In this document: piece after piece, positions 1 to 5,193 of the stretch
Layout of the letters: the number at the start of each line of letters is the position of its first letter
Numbering within the stretch: the first letter of the stretch is position 1
NCBI GenBank assembly: GCA_043743785.1
Contig: JAYTVW010000107.1
Location: forward strand, 1 to 13,155
DNA from: JAQTNA01 sp043743785
Lineage (GTDB): Bacteria; Pseudomonadota; Gammaproteobacteria; Burkholderiales; Rhodocyclaceae
DNA: 13,155 nt
Direction of reading: 5' to 3'
Translations under genes and position numbers: made by a program
Notes under the pieces: model-generated
Database searches by the model: none
Told to the model about the DNA's origin: nothing
What the model saw: only the letters and a program-made list of their open reading frames with translations

Positions 1-97
1 GGCTGTCCAGATTGTGCTGGAATCAGTGTCCAGTTTGGCCTGGAATCACTGTCCAGATTGCCGTGGAATCCGTGTCCAGGTTGGCGTGGAATACGCA
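1..97. mobile_element. Probable end of an IS21-family-like insertion sequence (partial, runs off window)
   Basis: Four tandem 23-bp repeats, each beginning TGTCCAG and ending TGGAATnNG, fill the window from its left edge and stop abruptly at about 95-97, where the sequence reads ATACGCA. Arrays of short repeats at the termini, with a terminal CA, are typical of IS21-family ends. The array interrupts the minus-strand reading frame of the adjacent gene. No transposase is visible because the body of the element would lie to the left. The family assignment rests on recalled resemblance of the terminal repeats and is moderate; the repeat structure itself is certain. Confidence 0.5.
4..95. repeat. 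Four 23-bp tandem repeats
   Basis: Copies start at 4, 27, 50 and 73, an exact 23-bp period. Each copy starts TGTCCAG, has TTG at its centre and ends in TGGAAT plus three variable bases. The array may continue beyond the left edge. It probably forms transposase-binding sites at the end of an insertion sequence. Confidence 0.9.
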
Positions 98-455
98 CAA
101 ACGACGCGGGCGGAACCTCTTGACGCCCGTGGAACGCTCCCGCCAAGAACTCCAAGGGCGTCAGAGCAAAATAGGCAAGCCTTCGCGGGGATGGCGCCGA
201 GTGGAAAGTAAACACTTCGTGCGCCTCTGGCGGTTGAAATCTCGATAGGGCACGATCAACCGCGGAGGTTGAGACCTTCATTTTCGGCCAGGCTTCCCGG
301 GTGATCCTGACTGCAATCTCTTTGGCTTGGCGGTCCGTCATTCCCCCTTGCCGTTGGCGGTTATAGGTTTCCAGCAGCAGGCCGGCGCGCAGTAAATCAA
401 GGCCCATCACTGGCCTTCCTCGCTTTCGCCTGATACTGCTGTCATTGCTATCCAT
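98..455 (-). pseudogene. Truncated gene for a protein with an AT-hook-like N-terminus, cut by the IS end
   Basis: An open minus-strand frame starts at ATG 455 behind a good ribosome site (AGGTG, 4 nt before the start). It runs about 119 native codons and then reads into the 23-bp repeats without a stop before the window edge. The first residues include RRKRGRP (residues 9-15), which resembles an AT-hook. A basic helical stretch follows with LLETYNRQRQ and MTDRQAKEIAVRI, then SAVDRALSRF. I do not recognise the family; a small DNA-binding or phage-associated regulatory protein is one possibility. Only 3 bp separate it from the stop of the 53-aa ORF, so it is probably the third gene of the gpZ transcription unit. 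The tail after about residue 119 (RIPRQPGHGF onward) comes from the IS repeats and is not native, so the gene is interpreted as disrupted. Confidence 0.5.
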
Positions 456-458
456 GTT

Positions 459-620
459 TCACCTGGTCGTGCTGCACCTAGTCAAGCGTTCTGCCGACGC
501 CCCCAGGTTTGCAGCGCGGGCCTGTGCTTCGTTTGCGGGCGCCGGGTGGTGCCCGCCTATGTCCGGGGTGCCTTGGCGCGCCCCAAGGTCTTTCAGCAGG
601 ATGGGACGGGGGGCTGTCAT
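459..620 (-). CDS. Small hypothetical protein, 53 aa
   Basis: The ATG at 620 immediately follows the TAG stop of the minor tail protein (TAGATG). The frame stays open for 53 codons and ends TGA just before the next start codon. The product begins MTAPRPILLKDLGARQ and is rich in Ala, Pro and Arg, with no membrane segment or recognised domain. The tight packing between two minus-strand genes argues for a real, translationally coupled gene. There is no clear separate ribosome-binding site and the function is unknown. In lambda the gene after Z encodes tail protein U, but this product is far too short to be U and does not resemble it. Confidence 0.4.
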   Translation of the reverse strand: MTAPRPILLKDLGARQGTPDIGGHHPAPANEAQARAANLGASAERLTRCSTTR

Positions 621-1202
621 CTATTTCAGATTCACAAAGCGCAGTTCTTGCGCGAACACCTTTGGGAAACGCGTGTACACGGCGCTGAGCATCGCCTCCG
701 TCACGACCTTGGAGATAAACGCAGAGGGCACTGATGGCCCGAAAAGCTCCTGCTTCCCCACGGCGGACCAGATGACTTTCCCTGCCTTCGTCCTTACTTT
801 CTCGTGCCTGTTGCTCACGCGGATGAGCACCGCTTTGTTCCCGTCGTGCTTCGTAGCGATGAAGGCGTGCGGGATCAGCTTCCGCCCGTTTTTCACCGCG
901 ATGGTTACGCCGGCCTTTGTCTGCCTCGCCTCATACGCAATTAGCCCAATGGGGTTGCCGAGGGCCTTGACCATGGCCCGCAGCTCGCTTTTTTTAGCTT
1001 TGCGGACCGACATGGCCCTCTTGATCCTGGAGACCTTGATGTTGTACCCCGCGTCCCGTATCTCCCGGGACGCCTGCACCTTCACCTGATCGGCGGTCTT
1101 GTTGAGCGCACGCACCAGGGCCTTGTCCTTGACCTCCGAGGCGATACGCTCCAGCTTCGCCAGGGCGCCGCTGATATCTGACTTTACATCGATCTTCAAC
1201 AT
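621..1202 (-). CDS. Phage minor tail protein Z (lambda gpZ-like)
   Basis: This encodes a 193-residue protein of the Minor_tail_Z family, about the length of lambda gpZ. In lambda, gpZ acts at the head-proximal end of the tail and is needed for productive DNA injection. Visible features are a basic, helical N-terminal half (ALAKLERIASEVKDKALVRA, then NKTADQVKVQASREIRD) and the family hallmark near the C-terminus, KQELFGPSVPSAFISKVV. I chose the ATG at 1202, which has GGAG 7 nt upstream; the frame is open much further upstream, but that part runs antisense through the IS transposase and is spurious. The gene lies 48 bp beyond the U-tract of an intrinsic terminator and just downstream of the IS1595 insertion, so its expression needs its own promoter or one supplied by the IS. 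No other tail gene is visible nearby, which is odd for a functional prophage. Confidence 0.8.
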   Translation of the reverse strand: MLKIDVKSDISGALAKLERIASEVKDKALVRALNKTADQVKVQASREIRDAGYNIKVSRIKRAMSVRKAKKSELRAMVKALGNPIGLIAYEARQTKAGVTIAVKNGRKLIPHAFIATKHDGNKAVLIRVSNRHEKVRTKAGKVIWSAVGKQELFGPSVPSAFISKVVTEAMLSAVYTRFPKVFAQELRFVNLK

Positions 1203-1250
1203 GGCAACTCCATGAAAAGGCAGAGCACCCCCTTTCGGACGTGCTGCGCA

Positions 1251-1258
1251 AAACAAAA
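1251..1258. repeat. Left target-site duplication of the IS1595-family element (AAACAAAA)
   Basis: The 8-bp sequence AAACAAAA directly abuts the left inverted repeat and recurs exactly at 2321-2328. Eight bp is the usual duplication length of the IS1595 family. Confidence 0.9.
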
Positions 1259-1287
1259 CTTGAGTAGCGCTAATCTTCAGCCACCCT
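1259..1287. repeat. Left terminal inverted repeat of the IS
   Basis: It begins CTTGAGTAGCG and pairs with 2292-2320 at 25 of 29 positions. The most conserved block is ATCTTCAGCCA. Confidence 0.88.
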
Positions 1288-1355
1288 CGGAGAGGCTCAC
1301 GTGGCGAGCCAGTGGCAGACCTATCCTGAGGCCATCGTAAAGATGGAGCACGGTG

Positions 1356-2315
1356 ATGGCCAAGATGAATCGGATTCAGTTCCAGCCTGGAATGAGCATG
1401 GATACGTTCGATGAGCAGTACGGAACGGAAGAGCGATGCATGTCGGCGCTGGAACGCATGCGCTGGCCGTCCGGGTTTGCATGTCCGTCCTGCGGCAGCA
1501 CAGAGCACAGCGTGGTTTGGCACGCCAGGGTGAAGACGTTCCAGTGCTGCGCCTGCCGCCAGCAAACGACGCTGACCTGCGGGACGATTTTCCACGGGAC
1601 AAAGCTTCGATTGAAGACCTGGTTTCGGGCCATGTATCTCCTGACACAGAGCAAGAACAACGTGGCCGCCATCGAGTTGATGCGACTGCTTGGGGTGTGC
1701 TACCGCACCGCGTGGCGCATCAAGCACAAGCTGCTGCAAGTCATGACGGAACGGGAGGAAAGCCGGAAGCTGGATGGCCGTGTCGAGGTGGATGACGCCT
1801 ATTTTGGCGGGGAGAACCCCGGTGGCAAGTCGGGCCGTGGCTCGGAAAACAAAGTCAGCTTCATCGCCGCCGTCGAGACCAACCAGGCTGGGCATCCGGT
1901 CCGCGCGGTGTTTTCCCGGGTAAAGACGTTCAGTCTTGCCGAAGTCGAAAGCTGGGCCAGGAATCACTTGGCTGCGTCGGCAACGGTTGTCTCCGATGGT
2001 CTGAATTGTTTTCCGGGCGTCACCAAGGCCGGCTGCCAGCATGAACCCGAAGTCGTCGGCAAAACCCGCAAGAGCACCAGCATGCCTTGCTTCAAGTGGG
2101 TCAATACGGTGTTGGGCAACCTCAAGACCGCTACGTCCGGGACCTATCATGCCTTCGACTTTCACAAGTATGGCTACCGCTACCTGGCCGAAGCCCAATA
2201 TCGCTTCAATCGCCGCTTCGACCTCTCAGTCATCATGGCTCGCCTCCTCTTCGCGTCTGCCCATACCGGCAAGCGTACCGAGTCCTGGCTTAGGCTGGCT
2301 GAAGATGAGCACTAA
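1356..2315 (+). CDS. IS1595-family transposase
   Basis: This DDE-type transposase catalyses cut or copy transfer of the surrounding insertion sequence. The product has 319 aa from ATG 1356, which is preceded by GGAG at a 7-nt spacing; a GTG at 1353 is also in frame. An N-terminal zinc ribbon has C43-x2-C46 and C64-x2-C67, and an HTH-like region follows around residues 100-130 (LLGVCYRTAWRIKHKL). The DDE core shows VDDAYFGG (D146), VVSDG (D214) and a third motif WVNTVLGNLK, followed by SGTYH and YRFNRR near residues 282-287. The Asn/Lys third motif suggests the DDNK subgroup (ISPna2/ISSod11-like) rather than the DDEK ISXO2 type. It is oriented opposite to all other genes in the window. The C-terminus is encoded within the right inverted repeat. 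Confidence 0.92.
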   Translation: MAKMNRIQFQPGMSMDTFDEQYGTEERCMSALERMRWPSGFACPSCGSTEHSVVWHARVKTFQCCACRQQTTLTCGTIFHGTKLRLKTWFRAMYLLTQSKNNVAAIELMRLLGVCYRTAWRIKHKLLQVMTEREESRKLDGRVEVDDAYFGGENPGGKSGRGSENKVSFIAAVETNQAGHPVRAVFSRVKTFSLAEVESWARNHLAASATVVSDGLNCFPGVTKAGCQHEPEVVGKTRKSTSMPCFKWVNTVLGNLKTATSGTYHAFDFHKYGYRYLAEAQYRFNRRFDLSVIMARLLFASAHTGKRTESWLRLAEDEH

Positions 2316-2320
2316 TCAAG
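2292..2320. repeat. Right terminal inverted repeat of the IS
   Basis: This is the reverse complement of 1259-1287 with four mismatches. It contains the last codons and the TAA stop of the transposase. Confidence 0.88.
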
Positions 2321-2328
2321 AAACAAAA
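2321..2328. repeat. Right target-site duplication of the IS1595-family element (AAACAAAA)
   Basis: This is an exact copy of 1251-1258, directly abutting the right inverted repeat. It overlaps the T-tract of the terminator described next. Confidence 0.9.
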
Positions 2329-2357
2329 AGCCTCACGACCTTTCGGCAGTGAGGCTT
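2321..2357 (-). terminator. Rho-independent terminator of the terminase/scaffold operon
   Basis: On the minus strand a 9-bp stem AAGCCTCAC / GTGAGGCTT encloses an inner GCC-GAAA-GGT hairpin with a GNRA tetraloop. It is followed by TTTTTGTTT. It lies downstream of the terminase small subunit gene in the transcribed direction and would end the leftward operon. The IS1595 element inserted within its T-tract. Because the duplicated target is itself nearly all A/T, the U-run is largely preserved beside the hairpin. Confidence 0.8.
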
Positions 2358-2463
2358 CAGACGGTCCGGGCGCAAGTACCCCGAACCCATTGCGGCGAAT
2401 TATATCCCCCACCCGGCTGGCGGATGACGAGGGATTGGGCCGCCCGCTGGGAGACAGACACGC

Positions 2464-2842
2464 GCCTGGTGGAGCTGGCCAGGTGCCGGCGTGGCTGCCC
2501 CTGGTGGCCGTGGCCTTCCTGCCCTTGCCGGCGGTGCAGGCGTCTGCACCTCGTGGCCGTGCTGTCCTGGTCGTGGTCCTGTCCCCGGTTGAGCTGGCCT
2601 GGTTGCCGGCGGTGCGCTCCAGGTGATGGCGCCGGTCCTGCCGGGTGGCGATCCGGTGGCCGGGTCTGTTGCCCTGGTCGTGGGGTACTGCCCCCGGTGC
2701 CTGCCCGGGTGCCGGTGATGCGCTCCAGGTGGTGGCGCCGGCCTGGCCTTGGTGGCGATCCGTGGCCGGGCCTGTCGCCCTGGTCGTGGGTGCTCTGCCT
2801 GGTGGAGCTGGCCGGGTGCCGGCGTGGCTGCCCCTGGTGGCC
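2464..2842. repeat. Degenerate GC-rich tandem repeats, period about 106 bp
   Basis: The roughly 500 bp between the terminase small subunit stop and the terminator has no convincing gene. It contains about 3.5 imperfect units. A 46-bp block at 2464-2509 recurs at 2797-2842 with one mismatch. GCGCTCCAGGTG(G/A)TGGCGCCGG, GGTGGCGATCCG and GCCCTGGTCGTGGG each recur about 106 bp apart. Since 106 is not a multiple of three, the repeats do not preserve a reading frame, which argues against a repetitive protein. The role is unknown; structured RNA, a protein-binding array or recombinational debris are possible. The remaining flanks, 2358-2463 and 2843-2860, show nothing recognisable. Confidence 0.7.
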
Positions 2843-2860
2843 TGCGCCACAGTCGCGGAT

Positions 2861-3382
2861 CTACGCCCCACCTTCACCGATGCCCGCCGGAGCCAGTGTG
2901 GCGAGCCTGTCCGCCAGGCCGTTCATGGCTTCGTTAATCATGACCTCCACAACTTCGGCCGTATCAGCACCAATACCGGCCTTGCGCTCCAGGTTGTCTG
3001 GGATGGCCCGCAGATCCTGAGAGATAGCAGCAAAGGCCGTGGCAATGGCGGTCTGCACTTCGCTGACCGGGATCAGTTCTCTGTCGCGTACCTGCAGGTC
3101 CCGGCGCTTCACCTCGGACTCGTACCAAGCCTTCCGCTCCCCGGGCTGCAGCTTGTCGGGGTCGAACTCCTCACCGGCGGGGCTTTGCCGGGGGCCATAC
3201 CGCCACTGCGCAACGGTCAGCAGATCGAAGGCCCATTCCGTACCTTTTGCCCCTTTGCGCAGGGACGGGCACCCGGCGGCGATCCAGCTATCAAGGGTCG
3301 GCGGGCTGACGCCGAAAAAGCGTGCTGTCGCGGCGCGGTTCGCCTTGCGAATGGTTGGGATGCTCTCAGATGGTGCATTCAT
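2861..3382 (-). CDS. Terminase small subunit, phage DNA-packaging protein Nu1-like
   Basis: The small subunit of phage terminase recognises the packaging site on DNA and recruits the large subunit, an ATPase/nuclease that fills the capsid. The 173-aa product has an N-terminal winged HTH (about residues 11-45, RKANRAATARFFGVSPPTLDSWIAAGCP). The segment FDLLTVAQWRYG and a charged helical region containing RDLQVRDRELIPVSEV follow, an arrangement typical of Nu1-like proteins. The C-terminal half is helical (VVEVMINEAMNGLADRLATL). No large terminase, portal or capsid gene follows; the operon ends at a terminator about 500 bp on. A small terminase without a large one is characteristic of satellites that redirect a helper phage's packaging machinery, or of a decayed prophage. 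The ribosome-binding site is weak. The family call is fairly secure; the satellite role is inferred. Confidence 0.78.
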   Translation of the reverse strand: MNAPSESIPTIRKANRAATARFFGVSPPTLDSWIAAGCPSLRKGAKGTEWAFDLLTVAQWRYGPRQSPAGEEFDPDKLQPGERKAWYESEVKRRDLQVRDRELIPVSEVQTAIATAFAAISQDLRAIPDNLERKAGIGADTAEVVEVMINEAMNGLADRLATLAPAGIGEGGA

Positions 3383-3480
3383 GGTTGTTTGTCATGGGGT
3401 GTAATAAAACGCATAGGGGCTGAAAAACTCCAGATTCTCGCGGTCGTCAGCACCCGCAGTCCCCGGAAGGCCAGGAAGGA

Positions 3481-3499
3481 CCCGCCCATTGATGGCGGG
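3481..3499. other. Hairpin in the gap before the terminase small subunit gene
   Basis: CCCGCC and GGCGGG form a perfect 6-bp stem around a 7-nt loop, inside the 142-bp gap between the coiled-coil gene and the small terminase gene. No U-tract follows on either strand, so it does not look like a terminator. In lambda-like phages the cos site lies just upstream of Nu1, which makes this gap the natural place to look for a packaging site. No cos sequence is recognised. Confidence 0.35.
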
Positions 3500-3524
3500 A
3501 TGCCTCCTAGACTAAGCTGGGGAG

Positions 3525-4148
3525 CTACGCCGGCATGCCAAGTGCCCGCAGCTCGGCAACGATGGCCTTGGACTCTTCAATACCGAGGTTGTCGAACCAC
3601 GCCCAGGCCGGGCCATTGACAGTCCTGAACACCTCCCGCCGTTGAATGGCGGAGTTCTCAAGCGCCGAGTTGCGGATAAAATGTTCCGCAGCCCAGTTGG
3701 CGGCGAACATCCCTGTAAAGGAGTCATGCAACATCTGCATGGCAACCAAGTAGGCGTCTTCGGCCTTCCGGAACTTCTTCCAGCAGAATTGCGCACCGGC
3801 CTGCTTCAATTCCGCCTTTGCTCCTTCCTGCTCCTCCTGCAACAGGGAGAGGCGGGGCGTCAGCAGTCCGATGGCTGCGGTAGCGGCCTCGTATGTCGTA
3901 CGGGCTTTCTCGAAATCCTTTTCGGCCTTGGCGATGGCCCTGTCGATATCGGCAACGTCCGGCGCCTTACCCTCAATGAAGGCATTGCCAACAGCATCCG
4001 TTTTCTGTTGGCGAAGGTCGCGCAGGGCTTCGGTGAGCGGATCCGCCCCGCTGATGGCCGACTGCGCCCGTTCGATTTCGACGCGGATCTGGCCGATATC
4101 GTGCTCGAGCTTGGCGGCGGCTTGGCACAGTGCTTTGATTTTTTCCAT
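3525..4148 (-). CDS. Coiled-coil protein of unknown function, 207 aa
   Basis: I do not recognise this family. The first roughly 130 residues are strongly helical and heptad-like (LEHDIGQIRVEIERAQSAIS; AIAKAEKDFEKARTTYEAAT; LLTPRLSLLQEEQEGAKAEL), predicting a long coiled coil. The C-terminal 75 residues are compact and aromatic-rich (FTGMFAANWAAEHFIRNSAL; NGPAWAWFDNLGIEESKAIV). There is no signal peptide or membrane segment. The start at 4148 lies 13 nt past the stop of the scaffold-like gene, with a weak GGA upstream, and the gene sits between that gene and the small terminase gene in one leftward operon. That position suggests a role in packaging, capsid assembly or helper interference, but nothing in the sequence proves it. 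Confidence 0.6.
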   Translation of the reverse strand: MEKIKALCQAAAKLEHDIGQIRVEIERAQSAISGADPLTEALRDLRQQKTDAVGNAFIEGKAPDVADIDRAIAKAEKDFEKARTTYEAATAAIGLLTPRLSLLQEEQEGAKAELKQAGAQFCWKKFRKAEDAYLVAMQMLHDSFTGMFAANWAAEHFIRNSALENSAIQRREVFRTVNGPAWAWFDNLGIEESKAIVAELRALGMPA

Positions 4149-4161
4149 GGTGGGTATCCGT

Positions 4162-4386
4162 TCAGGCGTTGATGATTTGCCGGGCCAAAGATTCGGCGGT
4201 CGGCAGGGTCATGGACAGGGTTTTGCGGGCCGCTTCGGGGGCGGCGTCAGAATCAAACGCCAGGGCGTGAGCGGCCGCCTCCTGCCCCTTGGCTTCGGGC
4301 AGGCTGAGAATGGCGGCGATGCGGGCGCGCTCGGCCTTGGCGCCCTCGCTCCGTGCGTGGGCAAGGTGGGGGGATGTTGCAGTCAT
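4162..4386 (-). CDS. Small stand-alone scaffold-like protein, 74 aa
   Basis: The protein resembles the C-terminal scaffold tail that many phages fuse to their S49/ClpP-type capsid protease. The recognisable pattern is AERARIAAILSLPEAKGQEA, followed by AHALAFDSDAAPEAARKTLS. Here that segment stands alone with no protease domain. In lambda the scaffold Nu3 is likewise translated as a separate product from the C-terminal part of the protease gene. SaPI satellites encode a similarly tiny internal scaffold, CpmB, that redirects helper capsids to a smaller size. The start codon overlaps the preceding RuvC-like gene's stop (ATGA), so translation is coupled. The resemblance is seen by eye only. A capsid-resizing role is inferred from size, fold type and neighbours. 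Confidence 0.55.
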   Translation of the reverse strand: MTATSPHLAHARSEGAKAERARIAAILSLPEAKGQEAAAHALAFDSDAAPEAARKTLSMTLPTAESLARQIINA

Positions 4387-4847
4387 TGTGAGTCCTCCAT
4401 GGTTTGGCCTTCAGGCCGGGGTAATGCCGCAATTGCGGCGAAGTGGTCGCCCTTGGCTCTGAGAGCCAGGGCTAAAGCTTTCCGTTTGGAATAGTTGTGC
4501 ATGCCGGGCGCCTGGCCATTTCCTCCGTGTGGGGCCGCAGGACGCTGGGCTTGATGTGGGATCTGCAGGGCGACAAGAATGCCAAGAACCACGCCCAGGT
4601 ATTTGCCGCGGGCGAAAATCAGCGGCGCGGCTTCACCATCTCGGATGAAATTGTTTTCGACATAGGCAAGCCGGATTGAATCGGCATGGCGGGCCAAGGC
4701 TCTGAATAGGTCGTCGGGGTCTACTTGCCCATGCACAACCGGCATGTCTGCAACTTGCACAATGTTCCCGGCGCTATCGAGAAGGGCAAAGGCGCCTGTC
4801 TTCGAAGGCACAACGCCAAGGAACAGGCTGCGGGGTGATGAAGTCAT
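4383..4847 (-). CDS. RuvC-like Holliday junction resolvase fold protein, probably catalytically altered
   Basis: This 154-aa protein follows the RNase H-like RuvC pattern found in phages: an N-terminal beta-hairpin core (FLGVVPSKTGAFALLDSAGN), a VE motif (AYVENNF, E64), a central YLGVVLGILVAL helix, then SKRKALALALRAKGD and DHFAAIAAL. The usual first catalytic residue sits in an LG(I/V)DPG motif. Here the equivalent reads LGVVPS, so that Asp appears to be Val13. E64 and D134 remain. The protein may bind branched DNA without cutting it, or use another residue. I chose ATG 4847, which has AAAGGA 5 nt upstream; ATG 4853 is also in frame. It opens the leftward block that includes scaffold-like, coiled-coil and small terminase genes. 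The family call is moderate. Confidence 0.55.
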   Translation of the reverse strand: MTSSPRSLFLGVVPSKTGAFALLDSAGNIVQVADMPVVHGQVDPDDLFRALARHADSIRLAYVENNFIRDGEAAPLIFARGKYLGVVLGILVALQIPHQAQRPAAPHGGNGQAPGMHNYSKRKALALALRAKGDHFAAIAALPRPEGQTMEDSQ

Positions 4848-5007
4848 GGTCATCCTTTCAATTCGTGGTGGTGGGTTGCACCCGGGCCGGTACTGCCGGC
4901 GGGGAGTAGCCATGGGCGTGTGCCAGGTCGGGGCCGGCACCCAGTCCGGCAGATCCCTTGCACCGGGGGGCGTTTTGGCCCGGAATGGGTCGTCGTAATT
5001 CGTGCGC

Positions 5008-5083
5008 AAGAAATTGCACGGAGTGGTTTTTTGTGATGCTGTTTGCCTATCCGCAGAAAAACGCACGAGTAAAAAATTGCACG
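5008..5083. repeat. Pair of 13-bp direct repeats upstream of the leftward packaging block
   Basis: AAGAAATTGCACG at 5008-5020 and AAAAAATTGCACG at 5071-5083 differ at one position. They lie 63 bp apart, about six helical turns. They sit in the non-coding stretch between the primase gene and the RuvC-like gene, between the CTGTGA array and the start of the leftward block. They could be activator sites for that block or part of the origin. No sigma70-type promoter was convincing here. Confidence 0.5.
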
Positions 5084-5089
5084 TTCAAG

Positions 5090-5193
5090 CTGTGATTTGC
5101 TGTGATTTGCTGTGAAATCACAGTTGTGTAACTGTGAAAATCTGTGAGTGCGTATACATATACGCACACACTTCACAGCTCTGAAATTCACAG
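5090..5193. repeat. Candidate replication origin: phased CTGTGA iterons with palindromes
   Basis: Direct copies of CTGTGA begin at 5090, 5100, 5110, 5132 and 5142, with spacings of 10, 10, 22 and 10 bp, close to whole helical turns. Inverted copies (TCACAG) begin at 5118, 5173 and 5188. Nested within are CTGTGA-AA-TCACAG (5110-5123), a perfect 8-bp inverted repeat TCACAGTT-GTGT-AACTGTGA (5118-5137) and the palindrome at 5148-5167. The array touches the 3' end of the primase-helicase gene and has an A-rich run (5071-5076) beside it. Iterons next to a rep/primase gene are the usual layout of satellite, plasmid and phage origins. The repeats are plainly visible; origin function is inferred. Confidence 0.65.
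5148..5167. repeat. Perfect 20-bp palindromic element in the candidate origin
   Basis: GTGCGTATA and TATACGCAC are exact reverse complements separated by CA. It is AT-rich at the centre and lies between the direct and inverted CTGTGA clusters. It is a plausible unwinding, cruciform or dimeric-protein site. Confidence 0.7.

Larger units (their letters stand above)
1259..2320 (+). mobile_element. Complete IS1595-family insertion sequence, 1062 bp
   Basis: The element is bounded by 29-bp inverted repeats at 1259-1287 and 2292-2320 (25 of 29 positions match). The termini are CTTGA and TCAAG, and perfect 8-bp target duplications flank it. One transposase gene fills most of the element, and the right inverted repeat overlaps the transposase 3' end, so its TAA stop lies inside the repeat. 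With intact ends, intact target duplications and an open transposase frame, the insertion looks recent and potentially active. The target was the T-tract of a rho-independent terminator. Confidence 0.9.

Noticed and set aside
4..95. CRISPR array
   Set aside because: The 23-bp units are contiguous with no spacers, so this is a simple tandem array at an IS end.
1203..2198. Upstream extension of the gpZ reading frame to a 525-aa minus-strand protein
   Set aside because: The extra N-terminal part runs antisense through the IS1595 transposase and its ends; gpZ is full length from ATG 1202 with a good ribosome site.
2290..2877. 195-aa minus-strand ORF with GTG start
   Set aside because: Low-complexity translation of the 106-bp DNA repeats; the frame is not conserved between units and it runs through the terminator into the IS.
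2349..3619. Plus-strand ORFs of 223 and 324 aa over the repeat region and small terminase gene
   Set aside because: Their composition reflects GC-rich repeats and the antisense of the terminase gene; no domain or ribosome site supports them.
4848..5066. N-terminal extension of the RuvC-like gene to 227 aa
   Set aside because: The extension covers the 13-bp repeats and A-rich DNA and is Pro/Arg-rich; the internal ATG has a clear ribosome site and fits the family start.
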